From contig CAZYAO010000001.1 of the NCBI GenBank assembly GCA_964645715.1, positions 62,001 to 126,000 on the forward strand: a DNA stretch of 64,000 bases, given 5' to 3'. Below, piece after piece: positions 17,100-24,949 of the stretch. Within the stretch, counting starts at the first letter, position 1. Each line of letters opens with the position of its first letter. The DNA comes from JAUMBM01 sp964645715. Its GTDB lineage: Bacteria > Bacteroidota > Bacteroidia > Chitinophagales > Saprospiraceae. Both the position numbers and the translations under genes were made by a program. The notes beneath the pieces were generated by a model. The model had not been told where the DNA came from, did no database searches, and saw only the letters and a list, made by a program, of their open reading frames with translations.

Positions 17100-18167
17100 A
17101 TGTTGGATAAGCTCGCATCGATCTACGATCGGTACATTTACATACAAGAACAGTTGAATAACCCCGACGTAGCGGGGGATATGGAACGCTTCCGCAAACT
17201 CAATAAGGAGTATAAAAAACTGGAAGTGGTGGCGGAGACCTATCTTGCATACAAAAAGTTACTGACTGATGTAGACAGCGCCCGCGAGCTGCTTGCCGAC
17301 CCCGAGATGCGGGAAATGGCACAACAAGAACTCGACGAGCTCACCGACCAACGAAAGATCCTGGAAGAAGAAATCAAAGTGATTCTGACCCCCAAAGATC
17401 CTGAGGACGAAAAAGATGTAATCTTCGAGGTTCGCTCCGGCACAGGCGGCGATGAGGCCAGCCTTTTTGCCGGCGACCTGTACCGCATGTATACTCGCTT
17501 TTTTGAGTCCATGGGCTGGAAAACAGAGGTCATTTCTGTCAATGAGGGCACTGTCGGTGGCTACAACAAAATCGTACTCGAAGTCAATGGCGACAATGTC
17601 TACGGTATGATGAAGTTTGAGTCGGGTGCGCATCGCGTCCAGCGGGTGCCCAAAACGGAGGCACAGGGGCGCATCCATACTTCCGCTGCAACCGTTGCGG
17701 TCATCCCCAAAATGGAAGAAGAGGAAATCAACATCAATCGCGCTGATCTGAAGATAGATACTTACCGCGCTAGCGGAGCTGGCGGCCAGCATATCAACAA
17801 GACCGAATCGGCCGTGCGCATCACGCACCTGCCTACAGGTATAGTCTCTGAAAGTCAGGATGGCCGCTCGCAGCATAAAAATAAGGAGATTGCCATGAAC
17901 CAGCTGTACCAACGTATCATAGATGCACAGCGGTCGGCCAAAGCTTCCGAATTGGAAGCGCAGCGCCGCAGTCTCGTAGGCAGCGGCGATCGGTCTGAGA
18001 AAATTCGAACTTACAATTATCCGCAAAACAGGGTGACCGACCATCGCATCAACCTTACAGTGCACAATCTTGATCAGGTCATGGAGGGCAATCTCAAGAC
18101 GATCATTGAAGCGCTTCAGGTAGCCGAAAATGCAACCAAAATGGAAGCAGGGCAGTTGGTTGAGTAG
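17100..18167 (+). CDS. prfA: Peptide chain release factor 1
   Basis: This 355-aa class I release factor has the GGQ peptidyl-hydrolysis motif at residues 228-230 (GAGGQHINKTESAVR). The stop-codon recognition tripeptide is P184-K185-T186 (RVQRVPKTEAQG). A PxT tripeptide identifies RF1, which reads UAA and UAG, whereas RF2 carries SPF. Length and the C-terminal NYPQNRVTDHRINLTVHNL are standard. The glutamine of GGQ is the target of PrmC methylation in other bacteria. It starts a short rightward run with mtaB and the GH13-like gene. Confidence 0.96.
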   Translation: MLDKLASIYDRYIYIQEQLNNPDVAGDMERFRKLNKEYKKLEVVAETYLAYKKLLTDVDSARELLADPEMREMAQQELDELTDQRKILEEEIKVILTPKDPEDEKDVIFEVRSGTGGDEASLFAGDLYRMYTRFFESMGWKTEVISVNEGTVGGYNKIVLEVNGDNVYGMMKFESGAHRVQRVPKTEAQGRIHTSAATVAVIPKMEEEEININRADLKIDTYRASGAGGQHINKTESAVRITHLPTGIVSESQDGRSQHKNKEIAMNQLYQRIIDAQRSAKASELEAQRRSLVGSGDRSEKIRTYNYPQNRVTDHRINLTVHNLDQVMEGNLKTIIEALQVAENATKMEAGQLVE

Positions 18168-18248
18168 CCCCTGGTCCTCGTTGTAGGCAGATAAGCATCT
18201 ACTGCAGGGCAGTAAAAGACATATTCCTTCGGGTCAAGCTAGATAATC

Positions 18249-19583
18249 ATGGCTACACCACGATCTGTGGCTTTCCATACACTGGGCTGTAAGCTCAACT
18301 TCTCCGAAACCTCGTCTATCGGGCGACTGTTCGATGAGGCAGGTTATGCTGCTGTTGGGTTCGATCAGCCCGCAGATGTTTTTGTCGTCAATACTTGCTC
18401 TGTCACGGATTTTGCCGATCGCAAGTGTAGAAATATTGTAAGAAAGGCACTGAAAACTAACCCGCAGGCCCTGGTGGTCGTGGTGGGTTGTTATGCACAG
18501 CTCAAACCCGACGAAATTGCCGGTATCCCCGGCGTTGATCTCGTGTTGGGTGCTGCCGAAAAATTCCGCATTCTCGATTATATCGACAATCTGAGCAAGG
18601 GTTCTGGTAAAGGTCTGGTGCAGGCCGGTGCTGTTTCGGAAGCACGCGAATTCGTCGATGCTTTCAGCTTTGGTGATCGCACGCGCTCTTTCCTCAAAGT
18701 GCAGGATGGCTGCGACTACAAGTGTTCTTTCTGCACCATACCGCAGGCTCGTGGTCGAAGCCGTAGTGATACCATCGACAATGTCGTGGCCAATGCGCAT
18801 GCACTGGCAGCACGAGGCGTAAAAGAGATTGTTCTCACAGGCGTCAATATTGGCGATTTTGGCAACGGTACAGAAGTAATTGAGGGCAGCAGACCTCAAA
18901 AGGAGGCGCTCTTTATCGATCTGATCCGCGAGCTGGATCAAGTGGAGGGTGTCGAGCGTTTTCGCATTTCCAGTATCGAACCTAATCTCTGTACCGACGA
19001 AATTATCCGCTTTGTGGCTGATTCGCGTAGGTTCGCTCCACATTTTCACATGCCTCTGCAGTCCGGCAATAACAAGCAATTGGTACAGATGCGAAGGCGC
19101 TATCGGCGGGAGTTGTACGCTGAGCGGGTAGCTATGATCAAAACACTGATGCCACATGCCTGCATAGGCGTAGATGTCATCGTGGGTTTCCCCGGTGAGC
19201 ATGAAGAGGATTTTCTGGAGAGTTATCACTTTATCAATTCTCTGGATATCAGTTATCTGCACGTATTCACGTACAGCGAACGCGCCAATACGCCTGCTGC
19301 CGAGATGACGGAGGCAGTACCCATGCACGAACGCCGCCGCCGCAACGATATGCTCACCATTCTAGGGGAAAAAAAGCGCCGCTTTTTCTACGAACAGCAC
19401 CTTGGTGAGGTTCGAAAGGTGCTTTTTGAACAAGGTAAACACCCAGGAAAAATCAGCGGTTTTACTGATAATTACATTAAAATAGAGGCGTCTCTCGGAG
19501 AGGAATGGATCAACCATACCCAACCGGTCAGACTCCAACAGTTGTTGTCAGACGCAGTAGCTGCTGAGCTGGTACTTGTGTGA
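18249..19583 (+). CDS. mtaB: tRNA t6A37 methylthiotransferase MtaB
   Basis: A 444-aa radical-SAM methylthiotransferase. The N-terminal UPF0004 domain carries TLGCKLNFSETSSI, VVNTCSVTDFADRKCR and VVVGCYAQ, whose three cysteines bind the auxiliary cluster. The radical-SAM motif is C155DYKCSFC162, and a TRAM-like domain forms the C-terminus. The DRKCRNIVRKA pattern and TLGCK start point to MtaB, which converts t6A37 to ms2t6A in ANN-decoding tRNAs, rather than MiaB or RimO. It lies 81 nt after prfA, a plausible pairing of translation genes. Its stop overlaps a possible GTG start of the next gene. Confidence 0.9.
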   Translation: MATPRSVAFHTLGCKLNFSETSSIGRLFDEAGYAAVGFDQPADVFVVNTCSVTDFADRKCRNIVRKALKTNPQALVVVVGCYAQLKPDEIAGIPGVDLVLGAAEKFRILDYIDNLSKGSGKGLVQAGAVSEAREFVDAFSFGDRTRSFLKVQDGCDYKCSFCTIPQARGRSRSDTIDNVVANAHALAARGVKEIVLTGVNIGDFGNGTEVIEGSRPQKEALFIDLIRELDQVEGVERFRISSIEPNLCTDEIIRFVADSRRFAPHFHMPLQSGNNKQLVQMRRRYRRELYAERVAMIKTLMPHACIGVDVIVGFPGEHEEDFLESYHFINSLDISYLHVFTYSERANTPAAEMTEAVPMHERRRRNDMLTILGEKKRRFFYEQHLGEVRKVLFEQGKHPGKISGFTDNYIKIEASLGEEWINHTQPVRLQQLLSDAVAAELVLV

Positions 19584-19612
19584 TTGCTTTCGGTGCTGTA
19601 AAAAGTGAGCCT

Positions 19613-21652
19613 ATGCATAATTTTACATCTCTGCCGCAAGCGGATGCTGTCGATGCTTCCTGTCTGGGCGATTATCTGGCGGGACGGCGTTCCTTTATTG
19701 CAGGCCTCAGGCCCGATATAGCTGTCAACCTGACAGCTGAGCAGGTTCTGGCGATTGTGCAGCAGCGATTTGGCAGTGAGACAGTGCTGCAGGCCTTGGA
19801 TCCCTCAGTGGCCATCGCCAGCCCGGTGGCACATGAGCAGGATGGACACTGGATAAAAGGAGTACACATGGTTGGTGTCAATGTTCGTACCATTGGCAGC
19901 TTCTGGCGGGTAGTACACTATGCCCTGACCCTGCCCGACAGCCAGTCTGGCATCCACCTCCTTCCTATATGGGAACCCGGTGTTGTTGCAAGCCTCTACG
20001 GTATGGCTTCCTGGAATATCAACCCTGCTTTTTTCGATACCGATCTTGCCAACGCCTGTCCGTGGTTACAGACGGTAGAGGATCAGCTCAAAGTGGTTGT
20101 CAACATCCTGCATCTGTTGGGTAAAACAGTTGGCATGGACGTCATTCCGCACACCGACCGCTATGCCGAGATTGTGCTGGCCAATCCTGCTTACTTTGAG
20201 TGGCTGCAACGGAGCGATGATATAATCTTATCGCATAGGCCCGATCTTTACCTGGCTGTTGAGCAACTCATACGCCGTTGGCTGCTGCGGGTTGGTCCTG
20301 CCGTGACAGGTCTTGGGTTTTCAGCGATGGAGGACGATATTTTTGCTGCTACCATAACAGAGAATCTTCGCCTTCAGCTGCTTTTTGGTTCTGTACAGGA
20401 TCGTACAGGTCGCAATGACCGGCGTGCAAGTCTGGTCGACTGGCTGTATGCTCACGGCATGGAACCTGTCCCTGCTACCATGGGGCCTCCTTACAGAGGG
20501 CTGGAAGTAGATCCTGATCCGGCCGCCAAATCGGTGGATAGTGCAGGCCGTGTATGGCGGGATTACCGCATTTGCCAGCCAACCGAAATGTCGCGGGTCT
20601 TTGGCCCGCTTAGCCGGTACAAATTTTTTGAGACGGTCGATGATACAGCCTGGACCATCCAATTTGACCGGCCTTTGCCGGATGTATGGAAGTATTTCTG
20701 CGACCACTACGCCGACATACAGGCTCGCTATGGTTTTGATTTTATGCGCGGAGATATGTCGCATGTACAAATGCGCCCCGAGGGTGTACCCTTCGATACT
20801 GATGCATACTACGACCCACACAAAGCGGTAAAAAGATATATCATCCGACAGGCTCCTTATTTTGCCTATTTTGCCGAATCATTTCTTGCAGGACCTGATT
20901 ACATGGCGTTCGGCGACGAGGTCGATCATCTCGAACTCAGCGAGGCAGAGGTCACTTTAGGGGATTTGCAGAGTATGTCAGTGGGCGGAGAGGTTTTTAT
21001 GGCCAATTTTCGACGCTACATAGATATTCTGCAGACCAGGCAGGTTGCTCCTGCCTTTACACTCATCACTGGCGACAAAGACGATCCACGTTTTGATAAA
21101 TTCTACCTCCACGGCAATGAGGCGCGCTATTTCATGGCTACCTTTCTCACAGATATGCCGGCTTACATGAGTCTGGGCTTTGAACTCAGGGACCTGCATC
21201 CAGTCCCCGTTGATAACGAATACTATACCAAACTATACGTATTCCAAATCGCCGACGGGCCCAAAGCAACCAAGGGGCCCTATCGCTGGGGGAGTAACCA
21301 GCTTTTTTTTGAGCGCATCAACCGCCTTCGACTGCTTGCCGAAGATATACTGCCGCTTATCCGAACATCCGCTACGCGCTGGCTGCTGCCGCCTGATCCT
21401 ACTGCCGCCCACAGCCTGGTAGCCTGGACACAGGCAGCTGAGCCGCACTTCATTTTTGTCGTCAATCTCCATGCTCACAACATACAAAAAAATGGCAAGT
21501 TGCCTGTTCCGGCAGACTGGTCCTTGCAGGAAATAGAGGTAGTTTTTTCCACCCACACAGAAATACAGCCACAGGCGTTGCGCAGCAATGGCCTGCACTA
21601 CCAGCTGCCTGCATTAGCAGCTGGTGAAGGTATGGTCTTGGGGGTAAAATAA
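19613..21652 (+). CDS. Divergent alpha-amylase (GH13-like) superfamily protein
   Basis: About 679 aa with no signal peptide, so probably cytoplasmic. Four segments line up in order with GH13 regions. Region I is GMDVIPHTDRYAEI. Region II is GFDFMRGDMSHV, with Asp as candidate nucleophile. Region III is FGDEVDHLEL, with Glu as candidate acid/base. Region IV is LITGDKDDPRF, which holds an Asp. The early GIHLLPIWEPGVVASLYGMASWNIN also matches the amylase first-strand region. Regions III and IV differ clearly from ordinary amylases, so the substrate is open. The GTG at 19580, overlapping the mtaB stop, is an alternative start; I prefer the ATG at 19613. Confidence 0.65.
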   Translation: MHNFTSLPQADAVDASCLGDYLAGRRSFIAGLRPDIAVNLTAEQVLAIVQQRFGSETVLQALDPSVAIASPVAHEQDGHWIKGVHMVGVNVRTIGSFWRVVHYALTLPDSQSGIHLLPIWEPGVVASLYGMASWNINPAFFDTDLANACPWLQTVEDQLKVVVNILHLLGKTVGMDVIPHTDRYAEIVLANPAYFEWLQRSDDIILSHRPDLYLAVEQLIRRWLLRVGPAVTGLGFSAMEDDIFAATITENLRLQLLFGSVQDRTGRNDRRASLVDWLYAHGMEPVPATMGPPYRGLEVDPDPAAKSVDSAGRVWRDYRICQPTEMSRVFGPLSRYKFFETVDDTAWTIQFDRPLPDVWKYFCDHYADIQARYGFDFMRGDMSHVQMRPEGVPFDTDAYYDPHKAVKRYIIRQAPYFAYFAESFLAGPDYMAFGDEVDHLELSEAEVTLGDLQSMSVGGEVFMANFRRYIDILQTRQVAPAFTLITGDKDDPRFDKFYLHGNEARYFMATFLTDMPAYMSLGFELRDLHPVPVDNEYYTKLYVFQIADGPKATKGPYRWGSNQLFFERINRLRLLAEDILPLIRTSATRWLLPPDPTAAHSLVAWTQAAEPHFIFVVNLHAHNIQKNGKLPVPADWSLQEIEVVFSTHTEIQPQALRSNGLHYQLPALAAGEGMVLGVK

Positions 21653-21680
21653 AAAAGCAGCCACACATGGCTGCTTTTTT
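21651..21680 (+). terminator. Bidirectional terminator after the GH13-like gene
   Basis: A 13-nt arm at 21651-21663 (AAAAAAGCAGCCA) pairs perfectly with 21668-21680 across a 4-nt loop. The T run makes it an intrinsic terminator for the rightward operon, and by symmetry also for leftward transcripts. It starts within the stop-codon region of the upstream gene. Confidence 0.85.
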
Positions 21681-21684
21681 AAGT

Positions 21685-21738
21685 TATCCCCCCAATACTC
21701 CTTGGTGGCTCGAGCCACCAAGGAGTATTGGGGGGATA
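21685..21738. repeat. Perfect 54-nt palindrome without spacer
   Basis: The 27-nt arms 21685-21711 and 21712-21738 are exact reverse complements with no loop; the centre is GGCTCGAGCC. It begins 4 nt after the terminator and ends 23 nt before the convergent TPM gene. It has no T tract of its own. Such a long loop-free palindrome is rare and may be a cruciform or attachment-like element, a relic of a mobile repeat, or a fold-back assembly artefact. Confidence 0.85.
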
Positions 21739-21761
21739 GTTTCCTTCTTTTTACAAAGCGA

Positions 21762-22601
21762 CTACCAGTCCCCACCTGCACCGCCGCCACCAAAATCACC
21801 GCCGCCAAAACCGCCAAAGTCGCCGCCGCCAAAACCGCCCCAGCCGTCGTTGCTGCTGCTGCCACCCCAGCTACTGCCGCCGCTGCCAAAGCCTCCGCCG
21901 GGAAAAATCCACCAACCGCCAGGGTGCCGATGCGTATATGGACCCCGACTGTTGTAGCCTCGGTCGCCGCCGCCTTTATTGCTTTTACTGATAATGATAA
22001 TGATGATGATAACGATCAGCACGATTACCCAGCCCGGTACCTCTGTTTCCCGGCTACCATCCCCCGGCGAAGCCGTAAACTCTCCTTTGGCCCGCTGCAT
22101 AATCTCGGTTGTTGCCGCATCAATACCTTCGTAATACTCGCCTTTGCGAAAGGCCGGGGCAATCGTCTCGTCGATGATGCGCTTGGCAATGGCATCAGGC
22201 AAGAAACCCTCCGCGCCGTAGCCTGTCTGGATACGGATCTTCCGATCTTCTGAAGCTACGTAGATAAGTACACCGTTGTCTTTTTCTTCATTACCCCCGA
22301 TACCCCACTCCTGCGCCAGCCGCACACTATAGTCAAAAGGGTCATCTCCCTCAAGTGACTTTTCAGTGACCACCACAATCTGTGTGGAAGTCTCTTTGGC
22401 ATAGGCTTCCAGCTTCTCTCCCAGTGCAACTACCTGCTCACGTGTGAAAAGTCCGGCATAGTCGTTGACAAGGAATCCCGAAGGTTTGGGAATCTCTTTT
22501 TGCGCTGACAGCCAAAGCGGCAGTAGCATGACCCAAAGCAGCAACAGCCGGCAAGTGCCGCGACGGAAAGATATTGCAATATTCATTGGTTGTTGTATCA
22601 T
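21762..22601 (-). CDS. TPM domain protein with Gly-rich C-terminal tail
   Basis: A 279-aa protein of the YgcG/TPM family. It has a signal peptide ending near LWLSAQ, a periplasmic TPM domain (VNDYAGLFTREQVVALGEKLEAYAKETSTQIVVVT ... WGIGGNEEKDNGVLIYVASEDRKIRIQTGYG), a single membrane helix (PGWVIVLIVIIIIIIISKS), and a Gly/Ser/Phe-rich cytoplasmic tail of about 70 residues ending in repeated GGGDFGG units. TPM domains have been linked to photosystem II repair phosphatases in plants; the bacterial role is unsettled. Met6 (22586) is an alternative start. It is last in a lemA-TPM-TPM operon. Confidence 0.88.
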   Translation of the reverse strand: MIQQPMNIAISFRRGTCRLLLLWVMLLPLWLSAQKEIPKPSGFLVNDYAGLFTREQVVALGEKLEAYAKETSTQIVVVTEKSLEGDDPFDYSVRLAQEWGIGGNEEKDNGVLIYVASEDRKIRIQTGYGAEGFLPDAIAKRIIDETIAPAFRKGEYYEGIDAATTEIMQRAKGEFTASPGDGSRETEVPGWVIVLIVIIIIIIISKSNKGGGDRGYNSRGPYTHRHPGGWWIFPGGGFGSGGSSWGGSSSNDGWGGFGGGDFGGFGGGDFGGGGAGGDW

Positions 22602-22640
22602 CTGTACAGATTGAATACCGACGAAACGGCAGCGTTATCG

Positions 22641-23081
22641 TCAACTGCCATAAGACAGGTCATCTGAAAGTTCGTTGGCATCATCTGTCTGGTAGGGGAA
22701 AAAAGTCTTGAGCTTTTCACCTACCTGTTGGATTGCAGCAATCAGTCCGTCGGCATACGCTCCCCGGGAAAAAAAGGAACGCATCAATTCTTTTTCCTCC
22801 TGCCAGAAATCACTCCCGACCTTGGCATGTATGCCCTCATCACCAAGAATGGCATAACTTTTCTGTGCAGGAGCCAGTAAAATCAGCACACCATTGCGGG
22901 CAGCCGTCTTATGCATCTCCAGTTCTTTGAATACCTGCAGCGCCTCCGCCAGCGGAGGCTGCTGCAGGTTGTTTTCTACGTGGATTCTTATCTCTCCGGA
23001 GGTATTTTTCTCCGCTTCGCGAATCGCCTCCACAATACGGACTTCCTCCTCTTCCGTAAACCACTTTATTGTTGAGGCCAT
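22641..23081 (-). CDS. Small soluble TPM domain protein
   Basis: A 146-aa single-domain TPM protein without signal peptide or membrane helix: FTEEEEVRIVEAIREAEKNTSGEIRIHVEN, then TAARNGVLILLAPAQKSYAILGDEGIHAKVGSDFW. It lies 3 nt after lemA and 39 nt before the membrane-anchored TPM gene. The three-gene order lemA, soluble TPM, membrane TPM recurs in Bacteroidota, which suggests a shared envelope function that has not been defined. Confidence 0.87.
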   Translation of the reverse strand: MASTIKWFTEEEEVRIVEAIREAEKNTSGEIRIHVENNLQQPPLAEALQVFKELEMHKTAARNGVLILLAPAQKSYAILGDEGIHAKVGSDFWQEEKELMRSFFSRGAYADGLIAAIQQVGEKLKTFFPYQTDDANELSDDLSYGS

Positions 23082-23084
23082 AGA

Positions 23085-23672
23085 TTAGAAAGCAACTTTT
23101 GGGGCATTCTGTGATCCTTCCTGCGCCTCGAACTGCGCCTTTTGGCTAAAGCCAAACATAGAGGCGTACAGGCTTGCCGGGAATCGGCGGATGGCCTTGT
23201 TGTAACTCGTAGTCTGGTCATTATACCTGTTTCGCTCTACACGAATTCGGTTTTCAATCCCCTCGAGCTGCGCCTGCAGCTCCCGAAAGCTGGCACTGGC
23301 CTGCAGCGTAGGATAATTTTCCACGCTCATAAGTAGTCGGCCAATAGATTGCCCCAATTGGTTTTGTGCTGCCTGAAACTCAGCCATCCGCTCAGGTGTG
23401 AGGTTGGTAGGATCAATCTGTACAGAAGTAGCCTTAGCACGGGCATTTGTAACGGCTTCCAGCGTACCCCGCTCAAAATCAGCGGCTCCCTTAACCGTAG
23501 CTACCAGATTGGGCACCAAATCGGCGCGCTGCTGGTATGCACTCTGTACTTTACTCCATGCATTTTCGACATCCTCTTCCATGTTGACGAAGTTGTTGTA
23601 GCTGTTACAGCCCCCCATTAACAACAAGAGAATCATGCCGGCAATTACACCAATAACAACGAGAGATCTCAT
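23085..23672 (-). CDS. LemA family protein
   Basis: A 195-aa LemA-family protein with an N-terminal membrane anchor (VVIGVIAGMILLLLMGGC, a possible lipobox at Cys22) followed by the hallmark NMEEDVENAWSKVQSAYQQRADLVPNLVATVKGAADFE and the helical segment SFRELQAQLEGIENRIRVERNRYND. LemA proteins form an antiparallel helical bundle; their function is unknown. It is the first gene of the operon with the two TPM proteins. Confidence 0.93.
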   Translation of the reverse strand: MRSLVVIGVIAGMILLLLMGGCNSYNNFVNMEEDVENAWSKVQSAYQQRADLVPNLVATVKGAADFERGTLEAVTNARAKATSVQIDPTNLTPERMAEFQAAQNQLGQSIGRLLMSVENYPTLQASASFRELQAQLEGIENRIRVERNRYNDQTTSYNKAIRRFPASLYASMFGFSQKAQFEAQEGSQNAPKVAF

Positions 23673-23761
23673 TGAATAAAAAATTATGTGATTGAATGTT
23701 CTTACACCACCGCTAACTGGGAGTTAATACCCCAATGCATACTAATCAACACAGAAGCAGG

Positions 23762-24808
23762 CTACTTGGTTTCTTCCGGTCCTGTGAAGGCTCTCATTAG
23801 CTCTCGAACCAGCCCCGGTATAGCCCTCTTACCAGTCCGTATGGCTTCTTCTGCCTCCGGCAGTTGCTTTTGTACCATTGGGTGCTGGTAAAAGCTGCGC
23901 ATCAGCCGCTCGCGCAGGCTGTCGTGCAGCCAGTCTACCGCTTGTGTTCTGCGTTGCTCCTCAAAGTAGCCATTTTTACGGGTCAGTGTGCAATATTTTT
24001 CGACTGTTGCCCAGATTTCTTCGATACCGAGTCCTTTTGTCGCAGAACAAGTAAGCACCTCCGGCGTCCATTGGCTTGGTTTGGGCGGAAAAAGGTGCAA
24101 GGCTTGCTGGTAGGCAGCACGCGCCCGCCGCGCGGCGGGCAGAGCATCACCATCGGCTTTATTAACGGCGAGCAAATCTGCCATCTCTACAATGCCGCGC
24201 TTAATTCCCTGTAGTTCGTCTCCTGCTCCGGGTAAGAGGAGGAGTAGAAAAAAATCTGTCATGTCGTGGACGGCTGTCTCTGACTGACCAACACCCACTG
24301 TCTCAATGATAATGATGTCAAAACCGGCCGCCTCGCAAAGCAGCATGGTTTCACGGGTGTGCTGGGCTACGCCGCCCAAAGCGCTGCCGGCAGGGGAGGG
24401 GCGTACAAAGACATTTTCGTGCACGGAGAGATTCGCCATGCGCGTCTTATCTCCCAGTATACTCCCTCCGCTTAGTTGACTGCTAGGATCAACAGCCAAA
24501 ACTGCCAGTTTATGGCCTTTATTGACCAAAAACATGCCAAACAGGTCGATAAAAGTGCTCTTGCCTACCCCCGGTACCCCGGTAATCCCAAGCCGCAACG
24601 ACTGGCCGGTGGATGGCAGACAGGCATCCAGAATTTCAGCAGCCAGCACCTGGTGCGCCGACAGACTACTTTCCATCAGGGTAATCGCCTGACCCAGGAC
24701 TACGCGGTTGCCTGAGCGAATACCGTCGATATAATAGGCTGCTTCGTGCAACACGCGCTTGCGGGCTTGTAGCCGTGGATTGATACTTGCCGGTGCTGTA
24801 TTTTGCAT
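23762..24808 (-). CDS. meaB: Methylmalonyl-CoA mutase-associated GTPase MeaB
   Basis: A 348-aa G3E-family P-loop GTPase with Walker A GVPGVGKST, the MeaB-type switch DPSSQLSGGSILGDKTRM, Walker B IIIIETVGVGQSE and guanine-specificity NKADGD. MeaB protects the B12-dependent methylmalonyl-CoA mutase and gates cofactor loading, in the propionate/succinate branch. The mutase genes (mutA/mutB) are not next to it, so they must lie elsewhere. It is monocistronic here, 90 nt before lemA on the other side. Confidence 0.93.
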   Translation of the reverse strand: MQNTAPASINPRLQARKRVLHEAAYYIDGIRSGNRVVLGQAITLMESSLSAHQVLAAEILDACLPSTGQSLRLGITGVPGVGKSTFIDLFGMFLVNKGHKLAVLAVDPSSQLSGGSILGDKTRMANLSVHENVFVRPSPAGSALGGVAQHTRETMLLCEAAGFDIIIIETVGVGQSETAVHDMTDFFLLLLLPGAGDELQGIKRGIVEMADLLAVNKADGDALPAARRARAAYQQALHLFPPKPSQWTPEVLTCSATKGLGIEEIWATVEKYCTLTRKNGYFEEQRRTQAVDWLHDSLRERLMRSFYQHPMVQKQLPEAEEAIRTGKRAIPGLVRELMRAFTGPEETK

Positions 24809-24949
24809 GATCGACAGAATGCTTGGTTAGCCACAGCCTTGTGCGGCTGCTCGCAAGTGGCAGCTGTCGCTGATCGCTCTGCAGCGACCCCGCCTGCCCA
24901 TTTTTGCATAAAAATACACTATTCTGTGCAGGCGGAGAGACTATAGAGA

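Noticed and set aside
18234..19328. 364-codon leftward ORF opposite mtaB
   Set aside because: It is the antisense shadow of a well-supported radical-SAM gene.
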